The notes: generated from the letters alone by a model not told the origin. 64,000 bases of DNA from Alteromonadaceae bacterium (GCA_014872785.1 WKFJ01000019.1:51824-115823), one strand, 5' to 3'. Shown: positions 37,172 through 45,738, numbered from the stretch's first letter. Made by a program: numbers and translations.

Positions 37172-38602
37172 CTATTCTGCTTTGAGTATCGACATTGGAT
37201 GTCGAGACGACGCGAGATAAAAAGTCTGTCCTGAATTAATATAGTAGATTTCGTAGGGTTTGAGTTTTTGTTCTTTATCTAGATAAGTGCCATTCTTTGA
37301 ACCTTTGTCCATAAGCCAAAAACATTTCCTGCCATTGTCCCAACCAATTTGGGCATGGAATCGGCCGATATGTCCTTTTGTATCAGCGATTAACACGTTT
37401 ACTAATCCTTGGCTGTCTTTCTCTCGACCAATCGTCAATACCTTGTCGGCTTTGATTGCAGTAATGATTTTATTGTGTCTGTCATGGCGCAAATAGCCCA
37501 CCACTTCACCTTCAGGATCTTGTAGTGGTTCAGTTTTAGGGGGCACAGGATGTCGGTTATCTAAGCCAGTATCCGAAGGTAAAATTAATTTGGATAGAGG
37601 GACGGCTTCCTTCAGTGCGTCGACCATGGATTGTTTTTGTTTGGCTGCGAGTCTGCGAATGTACAACCCGCCAAGACCTAGAGACATTGCTACTGTTCCA
37701 AGAGAGCCATATAAAATCCACATATGCCAAGAACCGCAATTATCCTCAGGTCCACACTCATGGAGGACAAAAGGTTTATAACTTCCAGAGAACACCACTG
37801 GATTTTGCGGCACAGGCTTGTGTCTGGTCTCTCTGATAACTTCCTTGCGCACTTTTTTGAAAAACTCATCAAGCTCAGCTCCGGGCTCTTCCATTTTTTC
37901 AAGAATAAAGCCGGTAAATACGCCATTCTTGCCTGGCTCTCCGTCAGAGGCTGTTTCTCCTGGAGCAGTACCATAAGACACATAAAGACCCGCTTGCTCT
38001 ACCTTGGCCCAGCCACCTCCATTGCGTCCGAACGATTTAGTATTTTGAAAAGGGTCGTTTCTACAGGCATCCAATATAACTATATCTAGCGTATCAGAAC
38101 TAGGCTCTAGCGCGTCGATGATATAATTAAGGCTTATACTGGATTGCGATATTAATTGTTTTTCACCAACACTAAGATCGATGTCAGTTGGCAAAAGGTA
38201 GTTGACTCCGTCGTATTCAAAGCCATGACCGGCATAAAACACTAGACCGACCGTATCAGGGCTAGAGGCCGCTAGACTCTCTTTGAATTGTTCGACTTTT
38301 CTCTGGAATTCATCAAACCCCAAATTAAGACCAAGTATCACCTCAAACCCGGCTAATTCTTCAAGCTTGGCAGCTAAATCACGCGCGTCCTTTTCTGGGT
38401 TTGCGAGGGGGTCGATATAGGTGTAGTTCTGATTACCAACAATTAAGGCTAAGCGCTTAGCACCTGTAATCAGACTCAACGGTTGAATAAATGATTTGTT
38501 CTCTTCGATGACGATCCCTCGATCATCTTCCTGTTGGGCAAAGGCCGCAGATGATACGATCAACGCCAAAGCTATAAGCCAGTTTATCAGTAATACCCTC
38601 AT
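37172..38602 (-). CDS. Periplasmic caspase-like protease fused to a cytoplasmic FHA domain
   Basis: 476 residues. Signal sequence 1-22, then a peptidase C14 (caspase) domain (about 45-240) with LALIVGNQNY, the catalytic His126 in FYAGHGFEYDG and Cys180 in LDACRNDPF. A membrane helix (about 290-312) is followed by an FHA domain (about 380-470: TIGREKDSQGLVNVL, GRFHAQIGW, DKGSKNGTYLD). This puts the protease in the periplasm and the phosphopeptide reader in the cytoplasm, so kinase activity inside could control proteolysis outside (inference). I chose ATG 38602 (AGGGAATCG before it) over GTG 38629. It is the first gene of the operon and has the shared GTCCGT motif 42 bp upstream. Confidence 0.9.
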   Translation of the reverse strand: MRVLLINWLIALALIVSSAAFAQQEDDRGIVIEENKSFIQPLSLITGAKRLALIVGNQNYTYIDPLANPEKDARDLAAKLEELAGFEVILGLNLGFDEFQRKVEQFKESLAASSPDTVGLVFYAGHGFEYDGVNYLLPTDIDLSVGEKQLISQSSISLNYIIDALEPSSDTLDIVILDACRNDPFQNTKSFGRNGGGWAKVEQAGLYVSYGTAPGETASDGEPGKNGVFTGFILEKMEEPGAELDEFFKKVRKEVIRETRHKPVPQNPVVFSGSYKPFVLHECGPEDNCGSWHMWILYGSLGTVAMSLGLGGLYIRRLAAKQKQSMVDALKEAVPLSKLILPSDTGLDNRHPVPPKTEPLQDPEGEVVGYLRHDRHNKIITAIKADKVLTIGREKDSQGLVNVLIADTKGHIGRFHAQIGWDNGRKCFWLMDKGSKNGTYLDKEQKLKPYEIYYINSGQTFYLASSRHPMSILKAE

Positions 38603-38640
38603 CGATTCCCTATCCAAATTTAATGACACTCTCCATAACT

Positions 38641-38647
38641 AACGGAC
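38641..38647 (-). promoter_or_regulatory. GTCCGT motif, variant copy (site D)
   Basis: Minus strand AGTCCGTTA about 42 bp before ATG 38602. GTCAT occurs 14 bases after GTCCGT, exactly as at site A (45739). It probably starts the transcript for the caspase-FHA to kinase operon. Confidence 0.45.
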
Positions 38648-38799
38648 TTACTTGGAGGTTTTAAGATAAGCTTAGTCAAAAAATGTTACAAATAATAAAA
38701 AATTATTCAGTAATTGTTCATTTATGTACTATCCACGCTCTACTTTCAACAAAAATCAAACAAATTGTGTGTATTTTTCATCCATAGTATCGAAGTAAA

Positions 38800-39567
38800 T
38801 TAGAGTGTAAAACCTAATCTTTTGAGAACTTTACTCGCTTTTCTCTTTTGAGATTCATTCTCAAAGAAAACAACAACTTCGAATCTATCAAACGGCTTTT
38901 TAAACCAATCAAATCTGACTTCTGGTGCCTTTTTTTGCATTTGTATGACAAAATCTTTTGCGCGATAAGGGCGGTTAAACGTAATGAGTGTATGACTGAG
39001 CGTTTGACTGTAATCTTGGATTTGAGCATCAAGAATATAAGTCAAATGATCATAGACGTATTCGCTATACCAATGCGCCCCGTCAGGTATCGCGTTGGGA
39101 GAACTGCCAACTCGTATTCTGCCTGGCCCATAATTATAAGCTGCGAGCGCAAGGTATAAGTTTCCCTCATACCTCTGAAGTAATTCGTCTATATACCTCG
39201 CACCTGCATCGATATTTAAACAAGGATCGTACAACTTTTTCTTTTCAGTAATGCCAAGATGTTTTGCCGTTCCTGGCCATTGGATTTGCATTACGCCGAT
39301 CGCATTTGCCTTTGATACTGCGTCTGATGAAAAATTGGATTCTCCCCTTGCCATCGCAAGTAGCAAGGTTAAAGGTATATTGGTTTGTTCAGACGCTTTT
39401 TTAAAACAGGGTAAATGAGGGTAATACGCATCTACCGTGTGCTCGTTACCAGATTGGTATTGTTGCCACAATCCGTTTAGTTGCATAGGAGTGGTCTGAA
39501 CAGCAGAAGGCAGTGCATTTGCAGCTGATGTTACGCCCAAGAATATGAACAGAAGAACAATCTGCAT
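38800..39567 (-). CDS. Secreted lytic transglycosylase (SLT fold)
   Basis: 255 residues, signal peptide (cleavage near SAANA, 18). The SLT domain (about 50-165) cleaves peptidoglycan between MurNAc and GlcNAc: catalytic Glu76 in ARGESNFSS, then AIGVMQIQWPGTA, NIDAGARYIDELL and ALAAYNYGPGRI. The last 90 residues, with DFVIQMQKKAPEVRFDWF and a final Lys/Arg-rich hydrophobic strand, are not part of the usual fold. It is three bases after the upstream gene and the last of an envelope operon that starts at 44824, suggesting that the machine must open the cell wall locally. Confidence 0.92.
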   Translation of the reverse strand: MQIVLLFIFLGVTSAANALPSAVQTTPMQLNGLWQQYQSGNEHTVDAYYPHLPCFKKASEQTNIPLTLLLAMARGESNFSSDAVSKANAIGVMQIQWPGTAKHLGITEKKKLYDPCLNIDAGARYIDELLQRYEGNLYLALAAYNYGPGRIRVGSSPNAIPDGAHWYSEYVYDHLTYILDAQIQDYSQTLSHTLITFNRPYRAKDFVIQMQKKAPEVRFDWFKKPFDRFEVVVFFENESQKRKASKVLKRLGFTL

Positions 39568-39570
39568 AAT

Positions 39571-40167
39571 TTATAACTCGATAAACTGCCCATCAGAAGA
39601 GGACAAGATAGATACTTTTAGCTTAACTATTTCGTATTGTTGCAATATCGATGACTTTGATATTCCCGTTAACACAACGTGAGAATTACCTTTAGAATCT
39701 TGCACTACATCAAACAAATGTTGCTCATTCGCTTTTGCTTCAAGCGTTTTTTTAAAACCTAAGGCTCCTGAACGAGAATCAAAATGCGGCCAAACAGCGA
39801 AATATAATTGTTCTTGTTCAAGCTGTGTCTCTTGTTCGATGACGTCACCTGACACAGGGCTTACGCTATTATTTGTTGATTCTATAGCCTCAGTAAACTC
39901 TTCTGCCACTGCCTGTACATCAGAATCTAAAGTGTGATCATCCGCATGGATATCTGTATTAGCAGTTGTGACTTCTGCGGCTGGCGCCTCCTGCTCGCTT
40001 TCTTGTTCTTCTTGCGATTGTGAAAACTCTTCTGCTTGCTGAGCGACTTGTTGCACAGCCTCATTGGTCATAGTTAACACATCTTGCTGTTGTTCTTTGG
40101 TTAAAAACTTGTCAAAAGCCCACACGGTGAGTAGCATTCCCGTAATAATTCCTAATATCTTTAACAT
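39571..40167 (-). CDS. Inner-membrane protein with acidic linker and possible SPOR-like C-terminus
   Basis: 198 residues. One N-terminal membrane helix (about 3-22), then a Glu/Gln/Ala-rich disordered stretch (25-120), then a compact domain (about 125-198: YFAVWPHFDSRSGALGFKKTLEAKANEQHLF...VVLTGISKSSILQQYEIVKLKVSI). Its strand-helix-strand-helix order and length resemble a SPOR domain, which binds denuded peptidoglycan glycan; a match is only suggestive. Being beside a lytic transglycosylase fits that reading. Confidence 0.65.
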   Translation of the reverse strand: MLKILGIITGMLLTVWAFDKFLTKEQQQDVLTMTNEAVQQVAQQAEEFSQSQEEQESEQEAPAAEVTTANTDIHADDHTLDSDVQAVAEEFTEAIESTNNSVSPVSGDVIEQETQLEQEQLYFAVWPHFDSRSGALGFKKTLEAKANEQHLFDVVQDSKGNSHVVLTGISKSSILQQYEIVKLKVSILSSSDGQFIEL

Positions 40168-40193
40168 GAGTTCATTTTCCTTTAAAAATGCTG

Positions 40194-41123
40194 TTATTTG
40201 AGAAAGGTTACGCTCTGATCAGAATTGATCACTAACTCACCAGGTTTTTGCTGACTGACATATTTTGAGAGCTGGCTTTGCACTCTATTGTTGAGAGTAA
40301 CGCCATATAGCGTGCTTCTTGTAACAGTAAACTTTCGTTTAATTTGTTTTATTAATGAATTGGGTACGGTAAAAGACGCCATCTGATAAAACTGCGCGTC
40401 TAGCGGCTCTAACTTTATTGCTGTTTTAGTGACTCTAAAATACTGTCCATTTTTACTGAGATAAAATTTCACAACGCCTCTCTCAATCAAGCTTAGAAGC
40501 GTCTCATCAGACGCGAATCGCAAAGATAGCCCTTTCTTTTTCTCTGCTTTTGGAGATGGCTCGGATTTTTGCGGAACCTCGACTTTAGTTTGTTCTGGCT
40601 TGGGCTTTGCAATTGGCTGTGGCTTTTCTCTTAACTTCCTTAACTTTTCTTCTTTCTCTTTTTGGATTTTCTGCTCGCGCTCTTTTTCTAATTGCTCGAT
40701 TGCGCGAGAGACACTCTCAGCTTGTGCTTCTTGTTTTGATATTTTCGATCTCACCGTTAAAAGATCGTTCACCTTCGAAGAAATTTCGGTCTGCAATAGC
40801 GCCAAGTCTTCTTTACCCGAATCCAATTTTTTAGCAATCACTTCCAATTGTGACCTTCGGTTTTGCTCCTTTTCTTTTAAATCCTCGACTTTTGCTTCCA
40901 AATTTTTGTAGGTGTCTAACAGTTCTTTGAGTTCCTGTTCAAGAATTTCTTTACTGACGATTTGTGGCTCATGTTGGACTTCAGATTGAGGTAGACTTTG
41001 CACCATGGCAAAAATAACCATTAAGCAGAAGCCCAATATTGCCATGAATCTCATGATATCGGTTTGTAACGCTTCTACATCGTCCGACTCAGCAGCTGTA
41101 AGCCTTCGCGCTATAGGAATCAA
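40194..41123 (-). CDS. Single-pass coiled-coil membrane protein, possible channel partner
   Basis: 309 residues. A short cytoplasmic N-terminus ending at a membrane helix (about 27-46), a long coiled coil rich in Glu, Lys and Gln (about 55-170), a Pro/Lys linker and a C-terminal domain (about 200-309: LSLRFASDETLLSLIERGVVKFYLSK...PGELVINSDQSVTFLK). The N-in, one-helix, periplasmic-domain layout is that of ExbD/TolR/MotB, and the gene lies five bases after a MotA/ExbB-like gene. No OmpA-type peptidoglycan-binding motif is seen and no clear Asp is in the helix, so the assignment stays tentative. Confidence 0.65.
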   Translation of the reverse strand: MIPIARRLTAAESDDVEALQTDIMRFMAILGFCLMVIFAMVQSLPQSEVQHEPQIVSKEILEQELKELLDTYKNLEAKVEDLKEKEQNRRSQLEVIAKKLDSGKEDLALLQTEISSKVNDLLTVRSKISKQEAQAESVSRAIEQLEKEREQKIQKEKEEKLRKLREKPQPIAKPKPEQTKVEVPQKSEPSPKAEKKKGLSLRFASDETLLSLIERGVVKFYLSKNGQYFRVTKTAIKLEPLDAQFYQMASFTVPNSLIKQIKRKFTVTRSTLYGVTLNNRVQSQLSKYVSQQKPGELVINSDQSVTFLK

Positions 41124-41128
41124 AGCAA

Positions 41129-41773
41129 TTATCCTTGATGTCTGGTTACATTCGCTAAGTGCCGCTCGATAGCGTCAAGTTTTTCAAGCACGGCAGTTTC
41201 GCTCTGATTTTGCTTTTCGAAATAAAAGGCATGTAGCAGTTCACCAAGATAGATAGACTTAAATACCCGCATCAAATAACCACCAATACCTCCCACGATG
41301 GTAGTGGATAACGCCAATAAAATGCCGCCGTCAACGAGCTTTTGAAGCATAACAAACGCCCCCTGTTCAGCCGCGGCTTCAGCATCGAGACCACCAAGAG
41401 ATTCCATCAGCGCACTTCTCATACCGATAGCAGTAAAAATAACGCCGATCCCGAAAAACACTCCGGCGAAAACATCAACCATATGCTCTGAGTAAGAGAT
41501 GCTCTTTAAATCGCCTCCTTGTTTAAGTTGATGCCTCAAGGTGCGTATCTTGTATACCCACAATAGAAAAACGAGCAGAAAGGCAAAAATTGACTCCTTC
41601 ATATTGCTGTATATCCAATGCCAAACCTGTGACAGTACAGATTCGTCTGGCCATATAATGACCAACCATCCTTGCATTGATCCCAACATCAACCCGGTTC
41701 CCATAATCGAACCGGTGATGAGAACACCAATAGTCAATCCGACAACGATTTGCCTTAGCTGCTCTTTCATCAT
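41129..41773 (-). CDS. MotA/TolQ/ExbB-like membrane protein
   Basis: 214 residues with four membrane helices (about 9-31, 58-78, 93-117, 142-168). The last two, FAGVFFGIGVIFTAIGMRSAL and KLVDGGILLALSTTIVGGIGGYL, resemble the Gly- and Thr-rich pore helices of MotA/ExbB/TolQ proton channels (compare the LLGTV...ALxTTxxGL pattern). The tail (about 175-214) is a cytoplasmic helix. Its start overlaps the stop of the upstream lipoprotein gene by one base. If real, it would pair with the downstream coiled-coil protein as an ion-driven unit; other four-helix membrane families cannot be excluded. Confidence 0.65.
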   Translation of the reverse strand: MMKEQLRQIVVGLTIGVLITGSIMGTGLMLGSMQGWLVIIWPDESVLSQVWHWIYSNMKESIFAFLLVFLLWVYKIRTLRHQLKQGGDLKSISYSEHMVDVFAGVFFGIGVIFTAIGMRSALMESLGGLDAEAAAEQGAFVMLQKLVDGGILLALSTTIVGGIGGYLMRVFKSIYLGELLHAFYFEKQNQSETAVLEKLDAIERHLANVTRHQG

Positions 41774-42315
41774 TACACCTTACAAGCCTCTCCAGCAGCA
41801 GCAATAATTAATAACAAAGCGTCTCGGTCAGATTTAGCTTTGTTAAACTCCTTGCTTGACCCCATTGCTTGTAAGAGACCTTTTCTCTTATCAAGCATTT
41901 CTGCATCCATATCTCTTGTCAGTTTTTCTAGATTTTGACCAACTTTGCAGTTGCTTTGGTGCTTGGGAAGCGAAACGAAAAACGGTGTAAAGTATCGAGT
42001 GTAAGTCTTTTTGAATTGCACCTCAGAAATGATTCCTTGGTCTTTACTCCACTCAAGAAAGTTAGCAAATGAACGCCGATGGTCTTTGTTTGGAGCACCT
42101 TTGGCAATTTCCAGCAGATTGTCAAAATGGTCATCAAAAACGTTCCAACATGACTGACTAGTTAATGCATTTTTAGATTCAATAAATGCCCTATCTACCT
42201 TCTTTGTAACAGCCAAATCACATGTAGATTTCGCCACGGCTTTTGGTGTGCTTCCGCATCCAACAACACTCAAGGCAAATAACGATAAACAAATTAAATT
42301 TTGGTACTTTTTCAT
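41773..42315 (-). CDS. Lipoprotein of unknown function
   Basis: 180 residues with a lipobox (SVVGC, lipid on Cys20). The mature protein is helical and has five more Cys (for example STCDLAVTKK, SQSCWNVFDDHF, SNCKVGQN, GEACKV). The pattern suggests a small disulfide-stabilised helical bundle. The two lipobox-following residues GS do not suggest retention in the inner membrane, so an outer-membrane location is likely. I do not recognise the family. Confidence 0.7.
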   Translation of the reverse strand: MKKYQNLICLSLFALSVVGCGSTPKAVAKSTCDLAVTKKVDRAFIESKNALTSQSCWNVFDDHFDNLLEIAKGAPNKDHRRSFANFLEWSKDQGIISEVQFKKTYTRYFTPFFVSLPKHQSNCKVGQNLEKLTRDMDAEMLDKRKGLLQAMGSSKEFNKAKSDRDALLLIIAAAGEACKV

Positions 42316-42336
42316 TCTTTTTTCCTTACTTGCGCT

Positions 42337-43146
42337 TTAAAAAATAATCCCAGAGTCATCAAACTCTTCTTCTTCATCTGACATCAAGATAGTATCCGAA
42401 TCATTCAAAAAACCTTCTTGATCGTCTTCATTGATGATGGCTTTAACACTACCCACCGTCAGCATCATCTCTTCGGATAAATTACCGAGTTCCAAGTCAA
42501 GCGCCGCTTGCGTCTTGGCCTGAGCAATTGCGTCTCTTGTTTGTGAAATAATGCCTAGTGACTCATTGGCATCCAAAAAGAAACTTGAGGCAGATACCAG
42601 TGCTGAACCGGGTTCTGACTTTGTTGAAGTCAACTCAAGTAAACTCTGTAGGCGTTTTGCTAGGCCACCTTTTTTGCCTCTGATCTTGTTAGTAATAGGC
42701 GTTGCACTACTCAAGAATTCTTTCTGTAATTGATACGGGGTTTTTGTTTTACCGAGAGTTTTTGTAATGCTCTTCGATAAACTTCTATGGGTGGCCTTTA
42801 TCGATTTTTCGACTTCTGGTAACACTGCTTCTACTTCAGTCAACATATCGAGATATTGTCTTTGCAATTGTTTTTTCAATTGCGCACAACCTGCGTCACC
42901 AGCTTCTCCATCACAGTTTGCACTTCTAAACAATTGCTCTGTTTCAGCCATTTGAGCAATGATTGGTTGGATATTTTCTTCAAGTTTTTTAGTGGCTGCA
43001 ACAGACTCTTTCAAATCTTGTTTCACTGTTGAAGGAAACAGACTCAGGGTTGGATTGGACTGTGCCAACACGGTCGCAGAGTTAGCCAAGCAAAAGCTAG
43101 CCCCTGCCGTTATTACCGCTGATTTAAGCGTTTTTTTAAAGTTCAT
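42337..43146 (-). CDS. Periplasmic helical protein of unknown function
   Basis: 269 residues starting at ATG 43146, which has GGGAG six bases upstream; the longer frame to 43176 lacks this. The signal peptide ends near SATVLAQ. The mature chain is nearly all helix with coiled-coil character (VAATKKLEENIQPIIAQMAETEQLF), one Cys pair (NCDGEAGDAGCAQ) and an acidic end (SDTILMSDEEEEFDDSG). Gene lies 56 bp after 43203 and 21 bp before the lipoprotein. Family not recognised. Confidence 0.68.
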   Translation of the reverse strand: MNFKKTLKSAVITAGASFCLANSATVLAQSNPTLSLFPSTVKQDLKESVAATKKLEENIQPIIAQMAETEQLFRSANCDGEAGDAGCAQLKKQLQRQYLDMLTEVEAVLPEVEKSIKATHRSLSKSITKTLGKTKTPYQLQKEFLSSATPITNKIRGKKGGLAKRLQSLLELTSTKSEPGSALVSASSFFLDANESLGIISQTRDAIAQAKTQAALDLELGNLSEEMMLTVGSVKAIINEDDQEGFLNDSDTILMSDEEEEFDDSGIIF

Positions 43147-43202
43147 ATTATGCTCCCGATGATAATCTTCTTGCATGGTTGATGACCATACATGCTTTTA
43201 AA

Positions 43203-43754
43203 TCACAATATCTGTGAGGCAGAAGCTATTCCGCTCTCTTCCTCTAGCTCGGTGCCCATCGCACCTTCGTCAAAAATAAGTCCTTTTCGTTGCTGGCCTG
43301 GTAATAGTGCGCTTCGCAACTGAATATACTTTCGAATCACGTCTTCATCTTTGTCGCTAACTGTCACAAAACCGAAAAACATACTTTCTGTTTCAGACAA
43401 TGCTTCAAACTCGCAATAAATTTCTTTAGTTTTTCCTGCAACAAGACCTTTTTCGTTAACACAAATTGGTTGAATTTGGTCAGTACCTTTTTCAATCACA
43501 TACAGCCAAAGGTCACCAGACTTTTCAGATAATAGGGTTAAGTCTAGTCCTTTTTTGCGTTTAGTGATTTCCACATCAAAAGAAAAGCTGGACTCCAGCG
43601 ATTTCAGCAGGTCAGTGGTTGCTAGCCACTCTTTGCCGACCTTATCTAATACCGGAGAAGTTTCACTTTTTTGGTGTTCAAGGTAATAAACAGTACCAAT
43701 AACGCCAAGCGCTAAAACCAATAGATACTTGATTAACTTCAATACTTTATTCAT
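43203..43754 (-). CDS. Membrane-anchored periplasmic protein of unknown function
   Basis: 183 residues. An N-terminal membrane helix (about 6-25) followed by a beta-rich domain with strands such as FSFDVEITKRKKGLDLTLLS and LWLYVIEKGTDQIQPICVN. This strand pattern (a statement of what the system may show as pressure/stress values) recalls DUF4384 proteins next to it, but the similarity is too weak to name. Starts 14 bp after the DUF4384-like gene. Confidence 0.65.
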   Translation of the reverse strand: MNKVLKLIKYLLVLALGVIGTVYYLEHQKSETSPVLDKVGKEWLATTDLLKSLESSFSFDVEITKRKKGLDLTLLSEKSGDLWLYVIEKGTDQIQPICVNEKGLVAGKTKEIYCEFEALSETESMFFGFVTVSDKDEDVIRKYIQLRSALLPGQQRKGLIFDEGAMGTELEEESGIASASQIL

Positions 43755-43768
43755 TGGTGTGAGCCGGT

Positions 43769-44824
43769 TTAATTAACGTTTATGGTTTTAGTTACATAAT
43801 GACGAATTTTATTGTTTCGTCTGTTGTTGCTGGAGCGATAAACCAAACCTTTTTGCGACAATCCGTCCAACATATCTTCGCCCAGTAATGATTTATTGAA
43901 ATTTCTATTTTCAGAGAAAACGACTAACAAATACTGCAAACCTTTTGGACGAGCAGCCGTCGGGTAGAACTTGTGTAAAGCGTTGCCGTCAACCCGTTTT
44001 GTGGTTACTTTTTCAAAATCTCGGCCGGCTTGTCGGGGAAACAAATGCAGATAACCCTTTGTGTCTGAGCCAATGACAATTTTGACCTGCTCTCCAACGT
44101 AATATTCGTCTTTGTCAGTACCTAGAAATATTACAGGCTCACTAGATGTTCTTTGCGGACGATTACTAGTAGGTGCTTCGTATTGTTCTTGCCTCGATGA
44201 ATAACTGCTACGCCCAACGTAAAAGCTATATTCGCCTACATAAAATTCATCATCCCGGTATTCCCTTGCCCTGCTACTGTAATTATTGCGAGCAGGACGC
44301 TCATTTCGATTGGTTTCTCTGTTACGGTCGCGGGTAATAACAATTTGTTTTTGAATTTGGTCATCTAGCGACTTAGTACTGGTCTCTAGGAAGTCCCCCA
44401 CTCTGTTATAACCTTTAGTGTCCCAATTCAGATATCGTTTACTGGCAACGTACACGACTTTCTCTTCACCTGACTTGTTTGAGAAAAATTCAACGTTCTT
44501 ATTCGGTACATGATGCCATTGACGACCAGAGTATTTGTTCTCATTCTGCAAGGAGTTAGGCAATATCATGTAGGCCTTGCCGGTTCTCTCGCTTATGGTA
44601 AACAAATATAAAAAGAAACTTTCATTACCTCTTATCTTGAATCTTATTGCTTCACCTGGTTCGTAATAGTCTTTTAGTGATTCAAGTGAAACTTTGAGTT
44701 GCCCGCCTTCCCTTTCACGTACTTGAATTTCTTTTTCTTGTGCGAGCACAAAACTTGAATTAATGCCCGCCGCAACGCATAAAACGACGAAAAAACTAAT
44801 CATCCTATTTTTAATAACTAACAT
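43769..44824 (-). CDS. Secreted protein with two DUF4384-like domains
   Basis: 351 residues, signal peptide ending near FVLAQ (residue 29). Two similar beta domains: about 40-160 (LKDYYEPGEAIRFKIRGNESFFLYLFTIS...AYMILPNS) and about 235-345 (DKDEYYVGEQVKIVIGSDTKGYLHLFPRQAG...HKFYPTAARPKGLQYLLVVFS), joined by an Arg/Asn/Ser/Tyr-rich linker. The layout of each (a G-E/D-x-V/I strand, then a L-Y/H-L-F strand, then a P-x-x strand) matches DUF4384, a domain often attached to secreted caspases; the caspase gene at 48147 has the same domain. It begins the envelope operon and has a GTCCGT motif 47 bp upstream. Confidence 0.78.
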   Translation of the reverse strand: MLVIKNRMISFFVVLCVAAGINSSFVLAQEKEIQVREREGGQLKVSLESLKDYYEPGEAIRFKIRGNESFFLYLFTISERTGKAYMILPNSLQNENKYSGRQWHHVPNKNVEFFSNKSGEEKVVYVASKRYLNWDTKGYNRVGDFLETSTKSLDDQIQKQIVITRDRNRETNRNERPARNNYSSRAREYRDDEFYVGEYSFYVGRSSYSSRQEQYEAPTSNRPQRTSSEPVIFLGTDKDEYYVGEQVKIVIGSDTKGYLHLFPRQAGRDFEKVTTKRVDGNALHKFYPTAARPKGLQYLLVVFSENRNFNKSLLGEDMLDGLSQKGLVYRSSNNRRNNKIRHYVTKTINVN

Positions 44825-44843
44825 TTCTTCCTACCTTTGATTA

Positions 44844-44857
44844 TTGTGTTTACACAA
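44844..44857. repeat. Inverted repeat TTGTGT-TT-ACACAA
   Basis: A perfect 6-bp inverted repeat between the GTCCGT motif and the start of the DUF4384-like gene. It overlaps the expected transcription start and could be an operator or a chance event. Confidence 0.3.
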
Positions 44858-44867
44858 CATTTTTAAT

Positions 44868-44875
44868 GACGGACA
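44868..44875 (-). promoter_or_regulatory. TGTCCGTC motif (site B)
   Basis: Exact minus-strand copy of the 8-base motif, about 47 bp before ATG 44824; TGTAAA lies 14 bases after the GTCCGT. Candidate ECF promoter element for the envelope operon. Confidence 0.6.
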
Positions 44876-44897
44876 TTTCCTAAAAAATTCATAAAAA

Positions 44898-45701
44898 TTA
44901 ATTCAAATTTACAACCACATCGCTGAAAATTCGAACAACCTCTTTGCAAACATTACTCGACGACAAGTATCCACGATACTCCTTTGGCCACCAGTTACTG
45001 TTTCTCATTGCTCGAAAATTGTTATAAGACTCAGTTGTTAATCTCTTCTCCGAAGCACACGAGATATACATCTCAGCTAACATTTTTCCATAGGAAAACT
45101 GCCTTGTTTCAATTGCTGTACATGACTCTTCGGTGCAATCAGCAATTTCCATTTTGAGTAACCTGTCCCATTCTGGTGCCGTGGGGGCGTGCGCTTTTAC
45201 TGCAAACGCAACACCGTCTAATAACGCGTTTGGCCATTTGTTTTGTAACCCAGTAAAACGTTTGAATGTATCCTGCGTGACATCGTTAGCCGTTGGATAT
45301 GGCAACCCCATGTCTTCTTTAAGCATTGAAGGCTTTATTAATTGAAATGTGACTATTGCAACACACATCAAGGAAGCCCCACCCAAAGCAAGCTTACTGA
45401 TTCCATCAAAGCCCGTTACATTGTCTAAACAACTGCGCAATCTGCTTAACAATGTCATATCCGAAGCAGACTGTTTTGATTGGGTCTCTGTCAGGGCGAT
45501 GGCTTCATTTACCTCTAGCCATAAACTATAGTACTCAGAAGAATGAGCTAATAAATTCTCAACCTTTTGTTTCTCATTTTCATTTAACTCATTCTTGCAA
45601 TACTTATATATCCAATATTCAGATACATTTATATCCGCGTACTCTTTTTGTATCCCCAAGGAAACAAGTGCAGCAAGTACTTCTTTGTCGTTAGCAGACA
45701 T
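44898..45701 (-). CDS. Membrane anti-sigma-like protein
   Basis: 267 residues. The cytoplasmic N-terminus (about 20-90: YWIYKYCKNELNENEKQKVENLLAHSSEYYSLWLEVNEAI) resembles the small helical domain by which anti-sigma factors grip ECF sigma; no zinc HxxxCxxC motif is present. One membrane helix lies about 100-122, and the periplasmic part (about 125-267) has several Cys (CTEESC, SCASEK, NVCKEV). It follows the sigma gene by 63 bp and has its own copy of the shared motif there, so feedback control is likely. Assignment rests on position and layout. Confidence 0.65.
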   Translation of the reverse strand: MSANDKEVLAALVSLGIQKEYADINVSEYWIYKYCKNELNENEKQKVENLLAHSSEYYSLWLEVNEAIALTETQSKQSASDMTLLSRLRSCLDNVTGFDGISKLALGGASLMCVAIVTFQLIKPSMLKEDMGLPYPTANDVTQDTFKRFTGLQNKWPNALLDGVAFAVKAHAPTAPEWDRLLKMEIADCTEESCTAIETRQFSYGKMLAEMYISCASEKRLTTESYNNFRAMRNSNWWPKEYRGYLSSSNVCKEVVRIFSDVVVNLN

Positions 45702-45738
45702 ACACCAACCTGTTTCTAAAATGACTCTGATATTTAGT

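Noticed and set aside
40194..41773. The MotA-like pair as a Zorya defence system
   Set aside because: No ZorC, ZorD or ZorE-like gene is adjacent and the coiled-coil protein has no OmpA-like peptidoglycan-binding domain.
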